Below are positions 1 to 13,572 of a stretch of 64,000 bases of DNA, one piece after another (the stretch's first letter is position 1; each line of letters starts with the position of its first letter). Under the pieces are notes generated by a model, which was not told the origin of the DNA, made no database searches, and worked only from the letters and a program-made list of their open reading frames with translations. The position numbers and the translations under genes were made by a program. The DNA comes from Nectonema munidae (taxonomy: Eukaryota > Nematomorpha > Nectonematoida > Nectonematidae). The stretch covers positions 49,714 through 113,713 of the forward strand of contig JAUIRK010000746.1 in assembly GCA_030549495.1 (NCBI GenBank), in the 5' to 3' direction.

Positions 1-690
1 TGTGCACTTAGGACGATGCATGAAATGTGCTTTTCTTTACTTGATATGATATTCTTATTCATCATTTCTTAAGCCGATGTTTTCAAATCACTTTGCACTA
101 TCCATATAGCCATCTGTCTTCTACACATGTAGATACAAATACTTTGTCTGTTATAAAAATAATGGTGTGTTCTTTGCAGATAAGGCGATCAATGGAAAAT
201 GCTTTTCTTTAGTTGAAATGATTCTCTCATTCATCATTTTTTCTGATTTCATTGTGCCTTGTTTTTCAATCAATTTTAAATTTCTGTCTACACTTGTAAA
301 TTTTTTTAACTGTCAATTTGACATTTGTTTGATGCCAATTATAAATAGTTATAACATACAACAAATAATCAGTTTTAAAACATTTAGAAAATAATAATTC
401 GATAAATAATGCAAAATCTGGAGTTTTAAATTAGTATTCTGATTAGATTGCCATTGTTATTGTTATCGGATTAATTGATTTTTTTGTGTGAGCACTTTGT
501 ACATATAATACTGCTTTAATTTTTATAAGCTGATTTTTGCTCACAATTTCACGTGAAAAATTTACTGAATTGATAAATGGAGGTAGTTCACAAATAGCGG
601 CAACCAATATCCTTCATTTTACGCCCTCTTTAGTGGTGGCCTACGTTACGTTTCGAAATGCGCATTTTCAAACAGCACTTCTTTTGTACC
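1..690. other. AT-rich DNA, nothing recognised
   Basis: No exon-like segment, RNA gene or repeat boundary could be supported here. Short open frames are A/T-rich and lack splice context. It may be intron or upstream flank of the SLC6 gene that follows on the plus strand. Confidence 0.4.
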
Positions 691-815
691 TTGATCGGTT
701 ATCGACATATGTCGACTTTACAAAAATGTGAATCGTCTGCGTTTATTAATGCTTTTAAATACAAATCTGCTTTGCATTAGATATCGTCTGATTATTCTGG
801 TCGATAACGGGTTAA
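691..815. mobile_element. TTAA-type (piggyBac-like) MITE, degenerate left end
   Basis: The interior matches the well-preserved MITE at 61779-61914: the same TCGAC palindrome, the same 'aatcgtctgcgttta' block and the same 'gatatcgtctgattattctg' block, in the opposite orientation. The right end is AACGGGTTAA, giving the TTAA target site and CCCGTT terminus; the left end is eroded. It has no coding capacity. TTAA target duplications with a CCC terminus are the known hallmark of piggyBac-mobilised elements. Confidence 0.65.
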
Positions 816-963
816 CTTATGATATTTAAAAAAGGTATCAAACTTTTGAAAAAAAATATTTGAAACGTAATAACGTAATCAAACATGATCTATAAAATTT
901 TTTTGGTTGTTCTTTGCTTTTCGAATAAATGCGGCCAATATTTATTTTTTATATATTATTAAT

Positions 964-1207
964 TTAACCCATTAAGTCCCAATGCTCTCATTTGGGAATA
1001 TAAGTAATTTCATCTTCGTCTGCTTTTTTCAATGACTTTGAATATTAATCGTCTGCGTTTTTTAGATATCGTCTGATTTCTATGGTACAAAATGGGACGC
1101 TTAAGGCATGGGTTTTCTATCGTCTGCTTTCTTCTTAATGAGTTTTTATATAAATTAAGCAGACGATTTTTGGACACTGGTGTCCCACTGTGCCTGAAAG
1201 GGTTTAA
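964..1207. mobile_element. TTAA-flanked MITE, 244 bp
   Basis: TTAA lies at both ends (964-967 and 1204-1207), with inner termini CCCATTAAG and, inverted, CCCTTTCAGG. The interior has repeated 'cgtctgc' blocks also found at 14699-14837, 57169-57305 and 61779-61914, so this is one family with variable interiors. The 81-codon minus-strand frame through it is a by-product of the repeat. Confidence 0.7.
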
Positions 1208-1906
1208 GAGACGATTTGAGGAAGATAATTTGGAATGAAATAGTTTGTTGAGCAAAATTCAAAAACATCAAATCACCAAAAGTTATTTGTCAAAAACTTA
1301 TCAGTAAGATTACTAAGTTTCATGTATATTTGGTTTGGAACATTTCAATCAGCTATCACTTGCATAATATAGTAAACAGGAATACGGTAAACAAGTCATT
1401 GCTCACTAAAACCTTAAATATGTAAATTCAATCCCACAATCGCCTTCAAAATAAGCAACTAGGCGCCTGCTATTCTTTCTTTGTATGTAAGTTTTTTAAA
1501 AATTTTATTCGAACATTGCAGCAAGATCATTAAAAACTAAACATAATATCTAATACCAAACATATATGTACAATGCATAATAAAATGATAGTGAAATATA
1601 TTCTAATTTAATTTTTCATCCCTTTACCTAATTTTATTGATGGGGGAAATTTTAAATCACATATTAAACCACCACCATAAACACAAATAATAATTTGATT
1701 TATGTTGTCGTTAGCTAAAGCAAATGTAACACCATTTGCCTTAAACATTGAAAATAAAAGCATCATATTTGATGGCAATGTTAACATAGCATTTCCCTAA
1801 CTTTTCAAAAGAGTGTCCACCACGTGAAGAGAGTTTATCAAAGAGCCTCGTATATATACAGTTCAGAGGAAATGTTCTGGTATGTAATCAGTTATTTATA
1901 CGGAAT

Positions 1907-1940
<34 letters not shown>

Positions 1941-3481
1941 TGGTGTATCTGTGTATATTTGACGCTCACATAATGTTATTACAGTGAACAACCAAACATG
2001 GACACTGTAGTACAATATATAAAAAGTTTTGTTGATAAAATCACTTCAGCTAGCTTTTTCAAGCTCTAGCTTTTTTACTCCAATATTGGTGATTAATTTT
2101 TCTGCTCGTTACATTCATCCAGGCCATTTTCATCTTTGTTGAAAAAATTATCGCCTTCATGATGATAATTAATATTAGAGGTAACAAGATAGCTATTTTA
2201 ATGATTTCAAGGATCCTTTATCCACTAGGTTAAGTGTTATCTACTCCTCTAACTTTTAATTACTTACATTCCTTCTATCATTTATTTCATCAAGAGCATC
2301 ATCATGGCCATCACTATCAATATTTGACTCGTTTTGAAAAGTAAAACCGCAAACCAATCTATAATTGTTTTTCACTTACCAAGTCTATTTCAACAAAAAA
2401 TTGCTCATGAAAATATTTTTCAATTAAAAAAAGTTTTTCAAAAATTTCTTTGTTAGAATGAAGTTCTTTTATAAACGGAGATTTAAGAAAAATTGGTCTA
2501 ATTTTGAAGGGTCGGATAAAACCTGTTCGTTATTTAGATTTTCACTGTGTATATGTATATTTATATATATCAATGGCGACTCCTCATTGTGAACAAGAGA
2601 TTCATTTTATTTCAATTGCAAAATGTTTATACAAATAAAAGCAAGCAATCTGATGTTTGTTTTTCAAAACTTTCATATATGTGTGGAATGTATGTAAGGT
2701 GTAGTAGTGTATGAAGGAAATATAGGAAAATACAAGCCTGTTGTGCACCTTTGAACCCGATGTTCTAACATTTTTTGACTTAGTAGAAATAAATACAGAA
2801 CAGAATGTTACGCAACTAGCATAATGTTTTTGCTACAATCAACATCAAGCAATCTTTGACATATTTACTTGAAAGTGCATTACACCTTGATTAAGTGAAG
2901 TTTATACACTCTTTTAAATTTTGTAAAATTCCCAGTTTAGCTTATGTTCAGCGTTCGTTTTCTGGTCTTAAACGAATAGGCTATCTCGAAACGATCGAAG
3001 TGAAGAAAGCTTCGAAGCTTAGTCTTAATTTCAATTGAAAAATTGATGTAACAAAGTTCGTTTTCATTTTGCCTTTATTCACAAAAATTTTAATGTAAAG
3101 TTTATAATTTTTATAAAGAATGTGCAAACTATTGGGAGCCATTCAAAAGAGTGATATGACAAAAAGTTGTAGATTTAAAGTTTATAATTTTTATAAAAAA
3201 TTTGCCAACTATTAGGAGCCGTTCAAAAGAGTCAAAATAACGACAAATTAATAAAGTGGCATAAATTGCAAAATTCAAAAGACTCACAAGATAAATGAGT
3301 GTTAAAAAATTCACTCACCCAAATTCATTATTTTCTTTTATACTCCAAATAAAAGGAAAGACAACGCAAAATAGTTGCTTACATATAAATCTAGTTAACG
3401 AATGGCTGTGATAAAACATGACGATTCGTTTCTGAAATATATAGTATAGAAAGTACTTTACATCACATTATTAAAATGTAG
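1208..3481. other. AT-rich DNA before the first visible SLC6 exon
   Basis: No exon for SLC6 TM1-TM3 (for example the GNVWRFP motif) was found. An (AT)n microsatellite lies at about 1909-1937. An ~80-bp tandem duplication at about 3097-3240 shares 'aaagtttataatttttata' and 'ggagcc(a/g)ttcaaaagagt'. Motifs like CAAAAGAGTGA recur inverted near 4400-4450, which may mark an old inverted-repeat element. Otherwise nothing is recognised. Confidence 0.4.
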
Positions 3482-6400
3482 AAGATTTCTAATGGAGTCA
3501 TTGAAGCTCTGAAAAATTTCACTCCTACCTCTCCTGCTGAAAGTTATTTCAACAACCGCATGCTCCAAATATCTGATGGAATTTGGAACTTAAATGGCCT
3601 GCAGTGGGAACTGGTTCTTGCATTGTTTCTTTGCTGGGTCACCGTCTTTTTCTGCATCATAAAGGGTATTAAAAGTTCTGGCAAAGTCGTGTACTTTTCA
3701 GGTAATTCTCTTTATTCTTTCATTATTATTTGTTAGCTTTTTGCAGTTTCTCTAGTACAAACACGTATAAATAAAAATTCCTATAAAACAATTTAAAAAT
3801 TTTAATCATATGTTTCAAATCATTCACAAATTGTTTATATCACCCAATTTTCCAGTAATATGTATAAAATGGCAGGCGATTCTAAATTTATCAAAAGGGT
3901 GACACAGTTAAAAAGAGTTAAATCAAAAATGGCAAATCAAAGAGTTCAACGAACTCCAACGATAAATGAGCGACAAAAAATCCAAAGTTCAAAAGATTAA
4001 AAATTTACGTTAAGTAAATCGATGTTTTATATTGTCTTAGAAAATTTATATCCAAATTTCAAATTGTATAAGAACAAATTTTAGCTCATGTTTAATTTTT
4101 ATTTATTTAATTATACAAAACTTAATTTTTTATTGTGTAAAATTTGAAATTGTTAATTATCTACTTTATAACATCTATATTATAAAAAGACGACACGAAC
4201 AAAGGTTATATGAATATCTGAAAAATTTAATAAGACTTCAATAATATAACTGACACTAACTGAATAGACTACTCAGTTAAGTGAGAATTTACCTATCTGA
4301 CTAACTCACTTTAACTAAACAAACAAACTAACCGACTAACTGATGGACAGAGTAACTAACTTTTGATTTGTCACCCCTTTGCTTACAATTTAATTATGTC
4401 ACTCTTTTGAGCACTATAAAGAGTGACAAATATAGTCGCTCTTTTGAAAGTAACCTGAACATACATATATATATATATTAGTAGCATAACTAATTCCCTG
4501 GTAAAGTGTTTGAGTTTTAAAAGTGCTGATTTACACCATCCTCAACGCTGTCTTCTTTTCTTCTTCAACCCATTAATTATAATTTTTACTTTTTTGTTGA
4601 ACACTGTCTCTGTTCAATCGAAAATTTAAAATGAAATTTTTCTCTACATTTACTATATATGATATTATTTCAGGGCGATTTTGTTCTGATACCCATTTTA
4701 CTTGATAAATTTAATAAAATTTTATGAACTAATTCATAATTATGAATTATAAAATTACTTTATGAGAAAACATTTACTCTCTACTGTAGTAAAGTGTTTT
4801 CGCCAAACTTATTTTATACATTTAAAACTTTTTAAGCCTTATTCCCATATGTAATGGTCTTCGTTCTGCTGATTCGCGGCGTAACTCTTCCTGGAGCTAT
4901 TGATGGCATCAAATGGTACATAGTTCCAAAATGGGAAAAATTAGCGGAGATAAAAGTCTGGAAGGATGCTATCGTCCAAATATTTTATTCACTAGGTCCA
5001 GCTTTTGGTAGTTTAATCACTCTAGCAAGTTACAGTCGATACAACAACAACTGTGTCAGGTGAGTTTTCGGATCTTCATTTTGCATGCGCGCTCGCTCCA
5101 TTTTCTTCCCTTTTAAAATTTTACAAGTTTCAATCTAATAAAATTAAAGAATATAAATTAACCCTCTAGAATATAATTTATAAATATTAAAGTAAATTTT
5201 ATTTAAAACCTTTATGCTATTTAGAGACTAGTTATTATATAATTGTAGAGAATCTTTTTCTATTATTCTTTAAAAATTTAATTTGAAACATAATTATTAT
5301 TTACTCAATTATATAATACCAAAAATTGGTTTCCAAAATATATATTATTTTTTTTAATTTAAATTCTTAATTTGTTCTAATCTTGTATCAATTTTAAAAC
5401 TCGCTTATTCTCTTTCTATAAATTGGGCCTTTTTCCTTTCTTACGCATACTTTTTTAGAGACGCCATTTTCATCTCTATAACAAATTGCCTGACAAGTTT
5501 GGTGTGTGGATTTGCAATATTCTCTGTCATTGGCTTTATGGCGAAGGAGATGAATACGGATATCAATGAAGTTGTTAAAGATGGGTTGGGTTTGGCTTTC
5601 ATCGCGTATCCTACAGCCCTTTCTAGAATTGCTATTCCTCAGTTGTGGAGTGTTCTATTCTTCCTTATGATTTTCTTTATTGGAATAGATAGTCAGGTAT
5701 GCATACCTTTTTTCCATCTTTTGTAGTGTTACTTGTTAGCAACTTGACCTTTTCATTTTACACCTTTTTTTAACGTTTCAAATATATATTCCTGGATTGA
5801 ATCCAAAATTGATCCCTTTCGATCTATTTCCACTTTATATACTCTTTGGGGGTCATTTTAATCGCCCTCTAACATAGAGAAAGAGAAGGCAGTTGTTAGT
5901 TCATATTAATTTTTCGTCATCATACTATCCATTAACACTAGAAAAGCCAATATGTCATATAGAACCCGTAACCTTTTTCAAAAGCATTTTTTAGTAGAAT
6001 TATTTTTAAGACATTAAATATTTAATGAGCATTTAGATGGCCTTTCATGTTCTTCCTATAGAAGCAATTGGTTGGGAAATGTTGATAATATTTTACTAAT
6101 AAACCTGAAAAATATATTACAAGAAACATTATATTGAAAATTATATATGTAAGACAGTTATTTCGATCTATATTTTCTCTATTTCGAAAATCTTGTGGTA
6201 ACTTTTTTGCAAAGGCGAGTGGTAATCAGTGTTCTTGTCACGAAATCTTGCTCTCAATGCTTTTGATAGAAAGTTCGGCATCTGAAAAATCTTTCGAACT
6301 AAGCTAAAGTCTCAATAATATTTCTTAAATTTCTTAAGTTATTATTCATTGGTTATAATAAACAAATTAAACAAAAGTTATATTGCGAAACATCAAGAGG

Positions 6401-8815
6401 TTGGACACGTGATAACTCTCAATTTTTATTTACCACTAATCAAGTTGATATTTTTTCTTTGAAGATGACAATATAAAATAATATTGTAATTTTTTTTGTC
6501 GTTTTTGTTTTAATTTTGTTATCAATGCCTTTAATGATATTTTGAATACTATATTTTCAGAACCCTCAAACTTTTTCATATTCTCCAATATACTCAATTA
6601 AATTTCTTTGGAGGTAACTTTCTTTTTCCTTCTGAGTCAACAATATGAAAAAGTTTCAAGTTTTGGAAGTATATTATTAGGATAGAAATTAGTGATCGCA
6701 TCATAACAAAGTTCCATACGATTCCGATTTTTAAAAATATAAAATCTCAATTATCTTTGGTTTAAAATTAAGGAAACATGATGATAAAATAAACAAAATA
6801 AATTGAAAGTTTTTTATGTTTTTATATTCAAGACATATTTTTAAATCCCTCTTAAAAATTAAAAAAAAACGGGATTGACGTATCGTAAGGTACTGGTGCG
6901 ATTCGGATTCTGATAATTAAAAAAACACGATGAATAAAATGTTGGACCATGTATGTGATGTGAGATCACATTTTTTTACGAGTATTAGTAGATTCCTTTA
7001 ATCTTTTTTTATCCAGTAAGGTATATCGTTCACTTAACTTACATTTAAACCAATCGTTTTTATTGCTTAGTTCGTGATGGTAGAAACAGTTCTAACTTAT
7101 CTCCTAGATAAATATCCAAAACAGGCAAGAAAGCACAAGTCATATGTGGTTTTTGCTTTATGCACCATTTTATTTCTACTCGGCCTATTTCAATGCACCA
7201 GGAGTGGCTTGTACATCTTCAACCTGATTCAAGACACCGCTGCTGGCTGGGTCTTGCTCGTTATCTGCACCTCTGAATGTCTTATTATCGCTTACGTCTA
7301 CGGAGCTGCTAACTTCAAAAGTAATAACATCTACTGTTTCCTTTTATTTCGAGTAGGGAATCTCTTTGATTCTGAGATTAAAATCTAATTCAATCTTTAT
7401 GTAATGGATGAATTAACTTTTAATTTGTACTCTTAGAGAAAAATGTGTATTGACCCTTTTGTCATTCAACCGTTATTTTTAAATCGCGTAGACGATTTTT
7501 TGATTATGAAGATGAAATCAGTCAATATCTGTATTTTCTGAAATCAAATCAGTTATGGTATATACAGGCCCGTAACTAAGGTATTTTTATGAGGAGCTAA
7601 AATTAAAAAATTATTACGAATACGTTATCAAAATCTTTATGTCTCACTCATCTTCAAAGTCTTCTTAAGAAAAGTGAAAGAAATGTGCTAAATTAGTGTA
7701 AATTGACAAAATAATTCTGATTTGATGTAAATATTTTCTATTTAAAGATTTTAGGGGGTGAAGAGCCCGCTTTGGTCTGCATATATATATATATAATATA
7801 TATCATGTTTTCAGAACTTTTGACTATTGAATTCATAAAATTTGTTTAGAAAATATTGTACTTTACATCCTTTATCATCTTCTCTAATTAATTTTAGAAG
7901 ATATTGAATTTATGATTGGCAGAAGAATCAGTCCTTGGTGGGCTTTTAACTGGAAATATGTGACGCCTGCAATGCTAATATCAATTCTAGTTATTGTGCT
8001 GATTGACCTAACTCCTATTTCATATGGAGCTTATGCGTATCCACAATCTGCTAACAATGTCGGCTACTTTTTATCAGCTGCGTCAAGTAAGCGATATTTA
8101 TGTCCACACTTTTTCAATTTATACCCTTCCTCATAGCATGTTTTATTTAATTTTTGGATACACGGTTTTACATTTTAAAATTTAAATATTCTATTTTGAG
8201 CAATCTCCATTGGTACACACTTTCATTTTTTCTGAACCTCTGCTCGCCATAATCACACATTTTTGAGTTGAACTTACTTGTTAAATTCGAGGAACCCTTA
8301 TCAACGCTAGAAACGTGATCAATGCAGTTTGCCAAAATAGTTTATTTTAATGAATATTTTTTACTTTTTATACATGATGCATATGTTCTCCTTACAAATA
8401 TACGAAACCATAATCTTTTGCGCATATAGTAATGTTTATTCCTCTCTACTTCATTCTGAGCTTTATCAGACTAATCTGCTACAAGAAGTTTACCCTGAAG
8501 GCAGTTAAGGATTTATTTCGACCAACGCAACGCTGGTATGAGTGTGTCAAATTTACGGATGTTAATGACGACGATGACAACGATAGCATTGAATTGAAAC
8601 GGCAAAAGTCTTTGATCAAGACACCCAACAATTTGTGTCTAAATTGCTCCAATAACTCCAACAAACTCTCCTACTGCCTCAACCCCACCTCTGACGAACA
8701 CAACCGCACTGATCAAGCTGGAAAGGATTCCTCTCGTTTTTGCTGTTGTGTGATTCGTGATGATAAAAGATCAAAGACGTCAGCAAAACAAAATCACGAA
8801 ATTTGCAGGCGGTAA
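3482..8815 (+). CDS. SLC6 Na+/Cl--dependent neurotransmitter symporter, 3' six exons
   Basis: Exons are 3482-3701, 4837-5059, 5459-5696, 7071-7320, 7898-8086 and 8430-8815. Every junction has GT/AG and matching phase (G|CC, AG|A, CAG|TTC, A|AA, A|TA). The product has TM4 ([10 protein letters not shown]), TM5 with [14 protein letters not shown], the unwound TM6 motif [19 protein letters not shown], then YNNN, TM7 with NCLTSL, TM8 with GIDSQF, and TM9-TM12 ending in IPLYFILSF. In SLC6 proteins TM6 and TM8 carry Na+ and Cl- ligands (Q and S of TM6, D-S of TM8); these are present, so the visible part looks functional at the plasma membrane. Substrate (amine, GABA, glycine or other) cannot be told because TM1 and TM3 are missing from the window. 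The C-tail is long, with an acidic patch (NDDDDND) and a CCC cluster, ending in ICRR before TAA. No poly(A) signal was obvious. The 5' exons probably lie upstream. Confidence 0.93.
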
Positions 8816-9112
8816 CCCTCACTTTCTAGAAGACGTGAAGAAGTTTTGGCAGAAGTTTACACTATGAATCCGTAATATGCCTTTATTTTTATGCTTTATT
8901 TCTAGGTGGGTTCTTTCTATTGCGAGGAACGTATGTACTGTAGGAGTTGTTGTTGAAGGACTCATATAAATATATGGAAAATTTTATAGTGAAGTTATAG
9001 TAATAGACACAATTTTTAAATTATATGAAAGGAGAGTCCCTAAGGTTTGATACAAATACGAGTTAAATTATGCAATGCATTTCTCTATACGTTATGCTGT
9101 AAGAGAAGCAGG

Positions 9113-9343
9113 CTAGTCATCTTTAACAAGCTTATAAAAGCTTCTTACTATTTCTAGGTAATAAACAAACAGCTGATAAATGTGATCAGGTACTTTTTTT
9201 GACTCATCTTTACCAATATGTATTGTTGGAATTGTTATAAACTCTTCATCATGTTTCCTTATTCTCAATATGAAGGGAGATTTTTTAATTAAGTTAAGAT
9301 ATATAAAATAGAAGCACGAAGAGTAAAATTTAACATTGTACAT
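9113..9343 (-). CDS. Possible terminal exon, unrecognised protein
   Basis: The minus-strand frame ends at 9113 and has an even, protein-like composition in its last ~50 codons (HDEEFITIPTIHIGKDE, then a helical YQLFVYYLEIVRSFYKLVKDD-type end). An acceptor-like 'attgag' precedes it. It would run convergently with the SLC6 gene. No upstream exon was found at higher coordinates and no family is recognised, so it may be chance. Confidence 0.22.
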   Translation of the reverse strand: MYNVKFYSSCFYFIYLNLIKKSPFILRIRKHDEEFITIPTIHIGKDESKKVPDHIYQLFVYYLEIVRSFYKLVKDD

Positions 9344-12300
9344 CTCCTACTGCTAAAAACTACATTGACATTGTTATAGCTATACATATTTTCTTCTACA
9401 TGTCTTGAATAGCATATTAGTACAATTGCTAAAAATTATAAATCTCAAAATATGGTATTATTTTAGAGTATCTCAGTTTATACTAATCTTAATATATTAA
9501 GCATTATTAGAAAGGCCGAACGCTCCCAGAATGGGCATAATTAAATTTATTCACTTGATAGAATTTAGCATTTTCTTACATTCCCTCCTTCGCGTAAAGC
9601 TCAACGTATTTAACTGTTTGGTAGCTCAATTCAGCTTTAGTTTATGGAGTCTTAAAGTGCTTTGCACCAACACTTCCTGCATGCATACAATATATATATA
9701 GCACATGTATGCGAGAATTCGCTCACAATATTGCCATATGAGATTCAATATATGCAAAACAATCATAGCTATTATTTTCCACTAATACCCTATCCTCTAC
9801 TCATGACTAATTTTGTATACCCCTCCAGCATTTATTTTCAGTATTTTGTGTGTGTGTGTGTGTCTATTATTCTTCTTATTCTCAATTTTAACCACACTCT
9901 CTTTCAATGAGAGTTGATTGGTTGATAAAGAATTGATGTTAATTTGTTTTGTTTGCAGTTTTCACCACCATCATATCATTCCATCAATGTGGAAATGAGC
10001 TTCAATAGGAATGCGCGCAACAAAATTCACATCAAAGAGGTTTTTCTCAAGCATATATCCTTGCCTTACTCTCTCACACACACACATCCACCCTCATAAG
10101 GAACACCATAGAACCCCACTACCTACACAACTATAAAATAACCTAGAGCAATGTTTTTACACTTTATTTTTTACTATCTTAGTGATGTAACGAAACTTAG
10201 CGATGGAGGTAAGCTACTTACTGATCATAAGGTATTAGTCATTATCTTATTTTTTTGTCAAGTTTGACTTTAATCTGTCATATTTGTCTTCTATCTCCCT
10301 CAGTAAAATCTCAAAATGAATTAAAGCTATTTCTACCATTTCCTGCAATCTATACTTTTGTTCAACAAATGGTGCTTTATAGAGGAAACTCTTTTAGCGC
10401 AATCAGATACTTTGAATTGTTGTGATCTCATCAAATTATTAAATTCAATTCACTTTTCCATTTTATACATTCTTGCTCAGTTTAGGGAGTGCTATATAAT
10501 TTTTTTAAAATCCAAAAATAACAATTGAATTTTTTGCGAAGATTTATCTTTTCGATATGTCATATTCCTTTTTATTCAGAATTTCTAAGCGATGATACAA
10601 GTTTCGAAGATTTTTACAACTTTGCTCGGTTTTTCAATAAATTTTGCGAATGGATTTCTATCCCAAAATCGAATGATCATTATGTTTGCTTTTTCGATAT
10701 TCTTTTCCTCTCCTCGATGTAACAAATTCATCACTTCTATCAACCCTTTCTGACTCAAAGAAAAATCTGACTTCTATAAAACAATAGTTTGCGACATTGG
10801 TTTTGGAAAACGAATGCATGCTTTTATTTTTGCTGAATTTTGTATAATCTAAAGCCGATGATTTTTATTCCATGTGTTACTGGTGACCCTTTTTGTCTTG
10901 AATATTTTGACTGGCATTTTATTTTCCTTGTTTCTTCTGTGGGTTATTTTCAAATAACAAAATTTTCATTTATCAGTTTTTTCATTTCTCAACTTTTTTT
11001 TCTCAACACGACCTAGTAAGTGAAATCTGTATTACTAAATTCAGCTCTCATGAGTTTAATAATTTTGTTTTCGTCATTTTCACTATTGATTAGGATAACT
11101 TCAACGCTTCAATTTTAGATATATGTGCTATGAATCAATCTATTAAGAATACAAAATACCATTTTTATTAGCGACACCGCATTCATCTGAAATAATATAT
11201 AATTTGAGGTATGGAAGAATGTTACAACGTGAATTAAATTATGACTAGTCTATCTATATGCATAAGTCCATGTTTGGTTGAAAATGTAACTTTGTTGACA
11301 CTAAACATTTTCCTATTCTCCGTCTAATTTTTCAAACCTCTGAGGATTTATACGATTCTGACTCAAAGATTTTGCCAAATTTTTACACACTTTATAATAT
11401 CTCTATTTCTTGAAATAGTAAATATTTTCTTCTATACTTAAATTCACTTTGTTTTCATTCTTGCTCCAACACTTTTTTCCATTTATATCCTTTGAAGAAA
11501 CAGGTTTATTTCTCTACGTCTGCTTAACTAGTATCCTTCTGCTTTTATCCTCACCCAAATTAAATCAAACATTCCTTTTGAGCTTTACACACACGCACCC
11601 TCATATAAATATATAAATACATACATATTTACACTTATTTTGCAAGATTTGTTCTTAAACTAACGTTATTATGCCCTACTACAGACGAATCCACGGTTTT
11701 GCAAGAAGAAAATGCAGGTTTTTTGTATTTTATATTTTAATTTCATGTTGACAAGAGACATTTTCGGGTAACCTCGTTGAAAGCAGAGCAGTATTGGCAT
11801 TGTTGCTGACCGCTTGCCATTAGTAAATGCATTATATAGCTCATAATACAATATGTTTTTCCATCATATGGCTCACGATTTAGTGACCGTGTGTGCAGGA
11901 AAAAACGTTGAATCCATTCTACTATCAAAATCTTTACCCAATCTTTTTCACACCGATGTTTCGTAATTTATATTACCGAAGAATTTCTTATGTTATTATT
12001 CTTCTAATATTTTGCTAGGTTTATTATTGATTTCGCTGTCCATCAATATTTTATCACTTTCCATGTGATTATGTAATCAATAAGATAGGCGAGATTAAAA
12101 GATACATTATTTGTCTATTTTTAAAGGAAATCATTTAGATTCAAAATATTAAATTAATATTATCCTCACATTGTTTACTATCCACTCTTCAATCTGATAG
12201 GATGTAATATAGCAACGCTTAATGTGTCATAAAATGATTTTGATGAGAGTGACATTTACTTAAATTAAAAAAAAAGCAAGATTATTAAGAATAGAAGCAG

Positions 12301-13300
12301 TGTTGCCTTATTTGAAAAAGAAAGCAACTTTCGAATAGTGTTAGAAAATTGTTTAGCTCTCTAAATTTGACTTAGAAGGTTGTCTGTAGTTTTTTATTTT
12401 CTGTTGGAAAATCTCTAATGATGGCAGAACATTAATTTCAAAAAATCTGGACTGATGAAAAAGTGCATTACCTGCCGATAAGTTTGAAATTTTCATGAAC
12501 GTATCTATGAGAGCAGATGTGATTTTTAGAGGACCTCATGTTTTTTCTGCCCAGAGTAGTCGGGTATATAAAAATTAATGCAGAAAATTTGGCAGTTTTA
12601 ACTATGAGTGGATATAAAGAATACTCCTTCCCATATTTTGTCACCATTTTTCCACATGTGGCGTAGATTTGTTGTGCATTTATTGTGCAGATGTGATTTT
12701 TGTTATATTTTATTTTTTCTACAGACGCTTGGCATTGAACTTATGTGCCACTGAATAGTAGATGCTGCTTGCCGTTCCTGTCGCACGCAACATAGAATTG
12801 ATGTGGTTGTTTTTTTCCTTGCCAGTAACTTAATTTAAATTCGAAATTGGAAAATAAATATTTTCCACAAGTCAAATAAATACCACTATTCGGAGATGGT
12901 CTTCACCTAATTCATATTTCTCACACTTTAACTTTTCTATTAATACTAGCTAGATGAAATATGTTTTTTAAGACAAATATATACGCTAGCTTATTATAAT
13001 ATAGATTAGTCTCATGTTTTAAATTAATAGAACCTATTTACGACTTATTACGATTATTTACGAACTAAAAGATCTCATTTATGCTGCCAGAAACTTTTAG
13101 TTAAAATCCTAGTCCACCTCTACAAAAATTCAATGAAAAAACTCTTTTGACTTGGATTATGCTTGCTTCAAAGTATTTCGAGGGAAGATATCTGCGTATA
13201 TATAAGAACTTTTGTTTTAGAAAATTTTGTATTTAGGGTAAAGAACTTGATTGAGGTTTTTTCACATATGAAATTATCGATTTTTTTTTTCCTCAATAAG
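9344..13300. other. Intergenic or intronic DNA with few signals
   Basis: Contains a (GT)n run near 9845-9863, a CA-rich stretch near 10076-10086, and a good acceptor (tttgtttgcag) at 9958 followed by a short open frame. An acceptor/donor-bounded 33-bp stretch lies at 11686-11718. No coherent gene could be built from these. Confidence 0.35.
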
Positions 13301-13420
13301 GCTATAATAGATAAAGCGAAAAATAATGTGTTTTGCCAAATTATTTTTGCCGCTTCTGTTTGTTTAGCTCTTGGTGGCCTCGCATATATGATGACCATAT
13401 TAAATTTCTTTATGATTTAG
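13301..13420 (+). CDS. Candidate terminal exon encoding a C-terminal membrane anchor
   Basis: A strong polypyrimidine tract and AG (tttttttttttcctcaataag) precede an open frame of 39 codons ending in TAG. After a basic lead (DKAKNN) it encodes a clear hydrophobic helix (FAASVCLALGGLAYMMTI) and ends LNFFMI. This looks like the tail-anchor or last transmembrane segment of a membrane protein. Upstream exons were not identified and the family is unknown. Confidence 0.32.
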   Translation, partial: AIIDKAKNNVFCQIIFAASVCLALGGLAYMMTILNFFMI

Positions 13421-13572
13421 AAAAGAAAATGTAGAATTTGATTTAGAGTTTCACTATATTAGGGTTGTGAATATTTGTTACACACTTGAGTTTCTGTATC
13501 ATAAATCGACGAACTTTTATTTAAAGTGATTAAAAAAAGTGTTAAATTTCGCTTATTTTTTCATATAAAAAG

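Noticed and set aside
167-394. 75-codon plus frame near the window start
   Set aside because: Phe/Ile-rich composition typical of translated AT-rich DNA; no splice or homology support.
3097-4460. CAAAAGAGTGA-type motifs as a bounded inverted-repeat transposon
   Set aside because: Motifs recur in both orientations, but no consistent termini or target duplication could be set, and the first SLC6 exon lies between them.
11669-11928. Overlapping minus frames (GKRSATMPILLCFQRGYP and EPYDGKTYCIMSYIMHLL)
   Set aside because: They look protein-like but occupy two frames without splice sites and match no family I know; could be an old transposon fragment.
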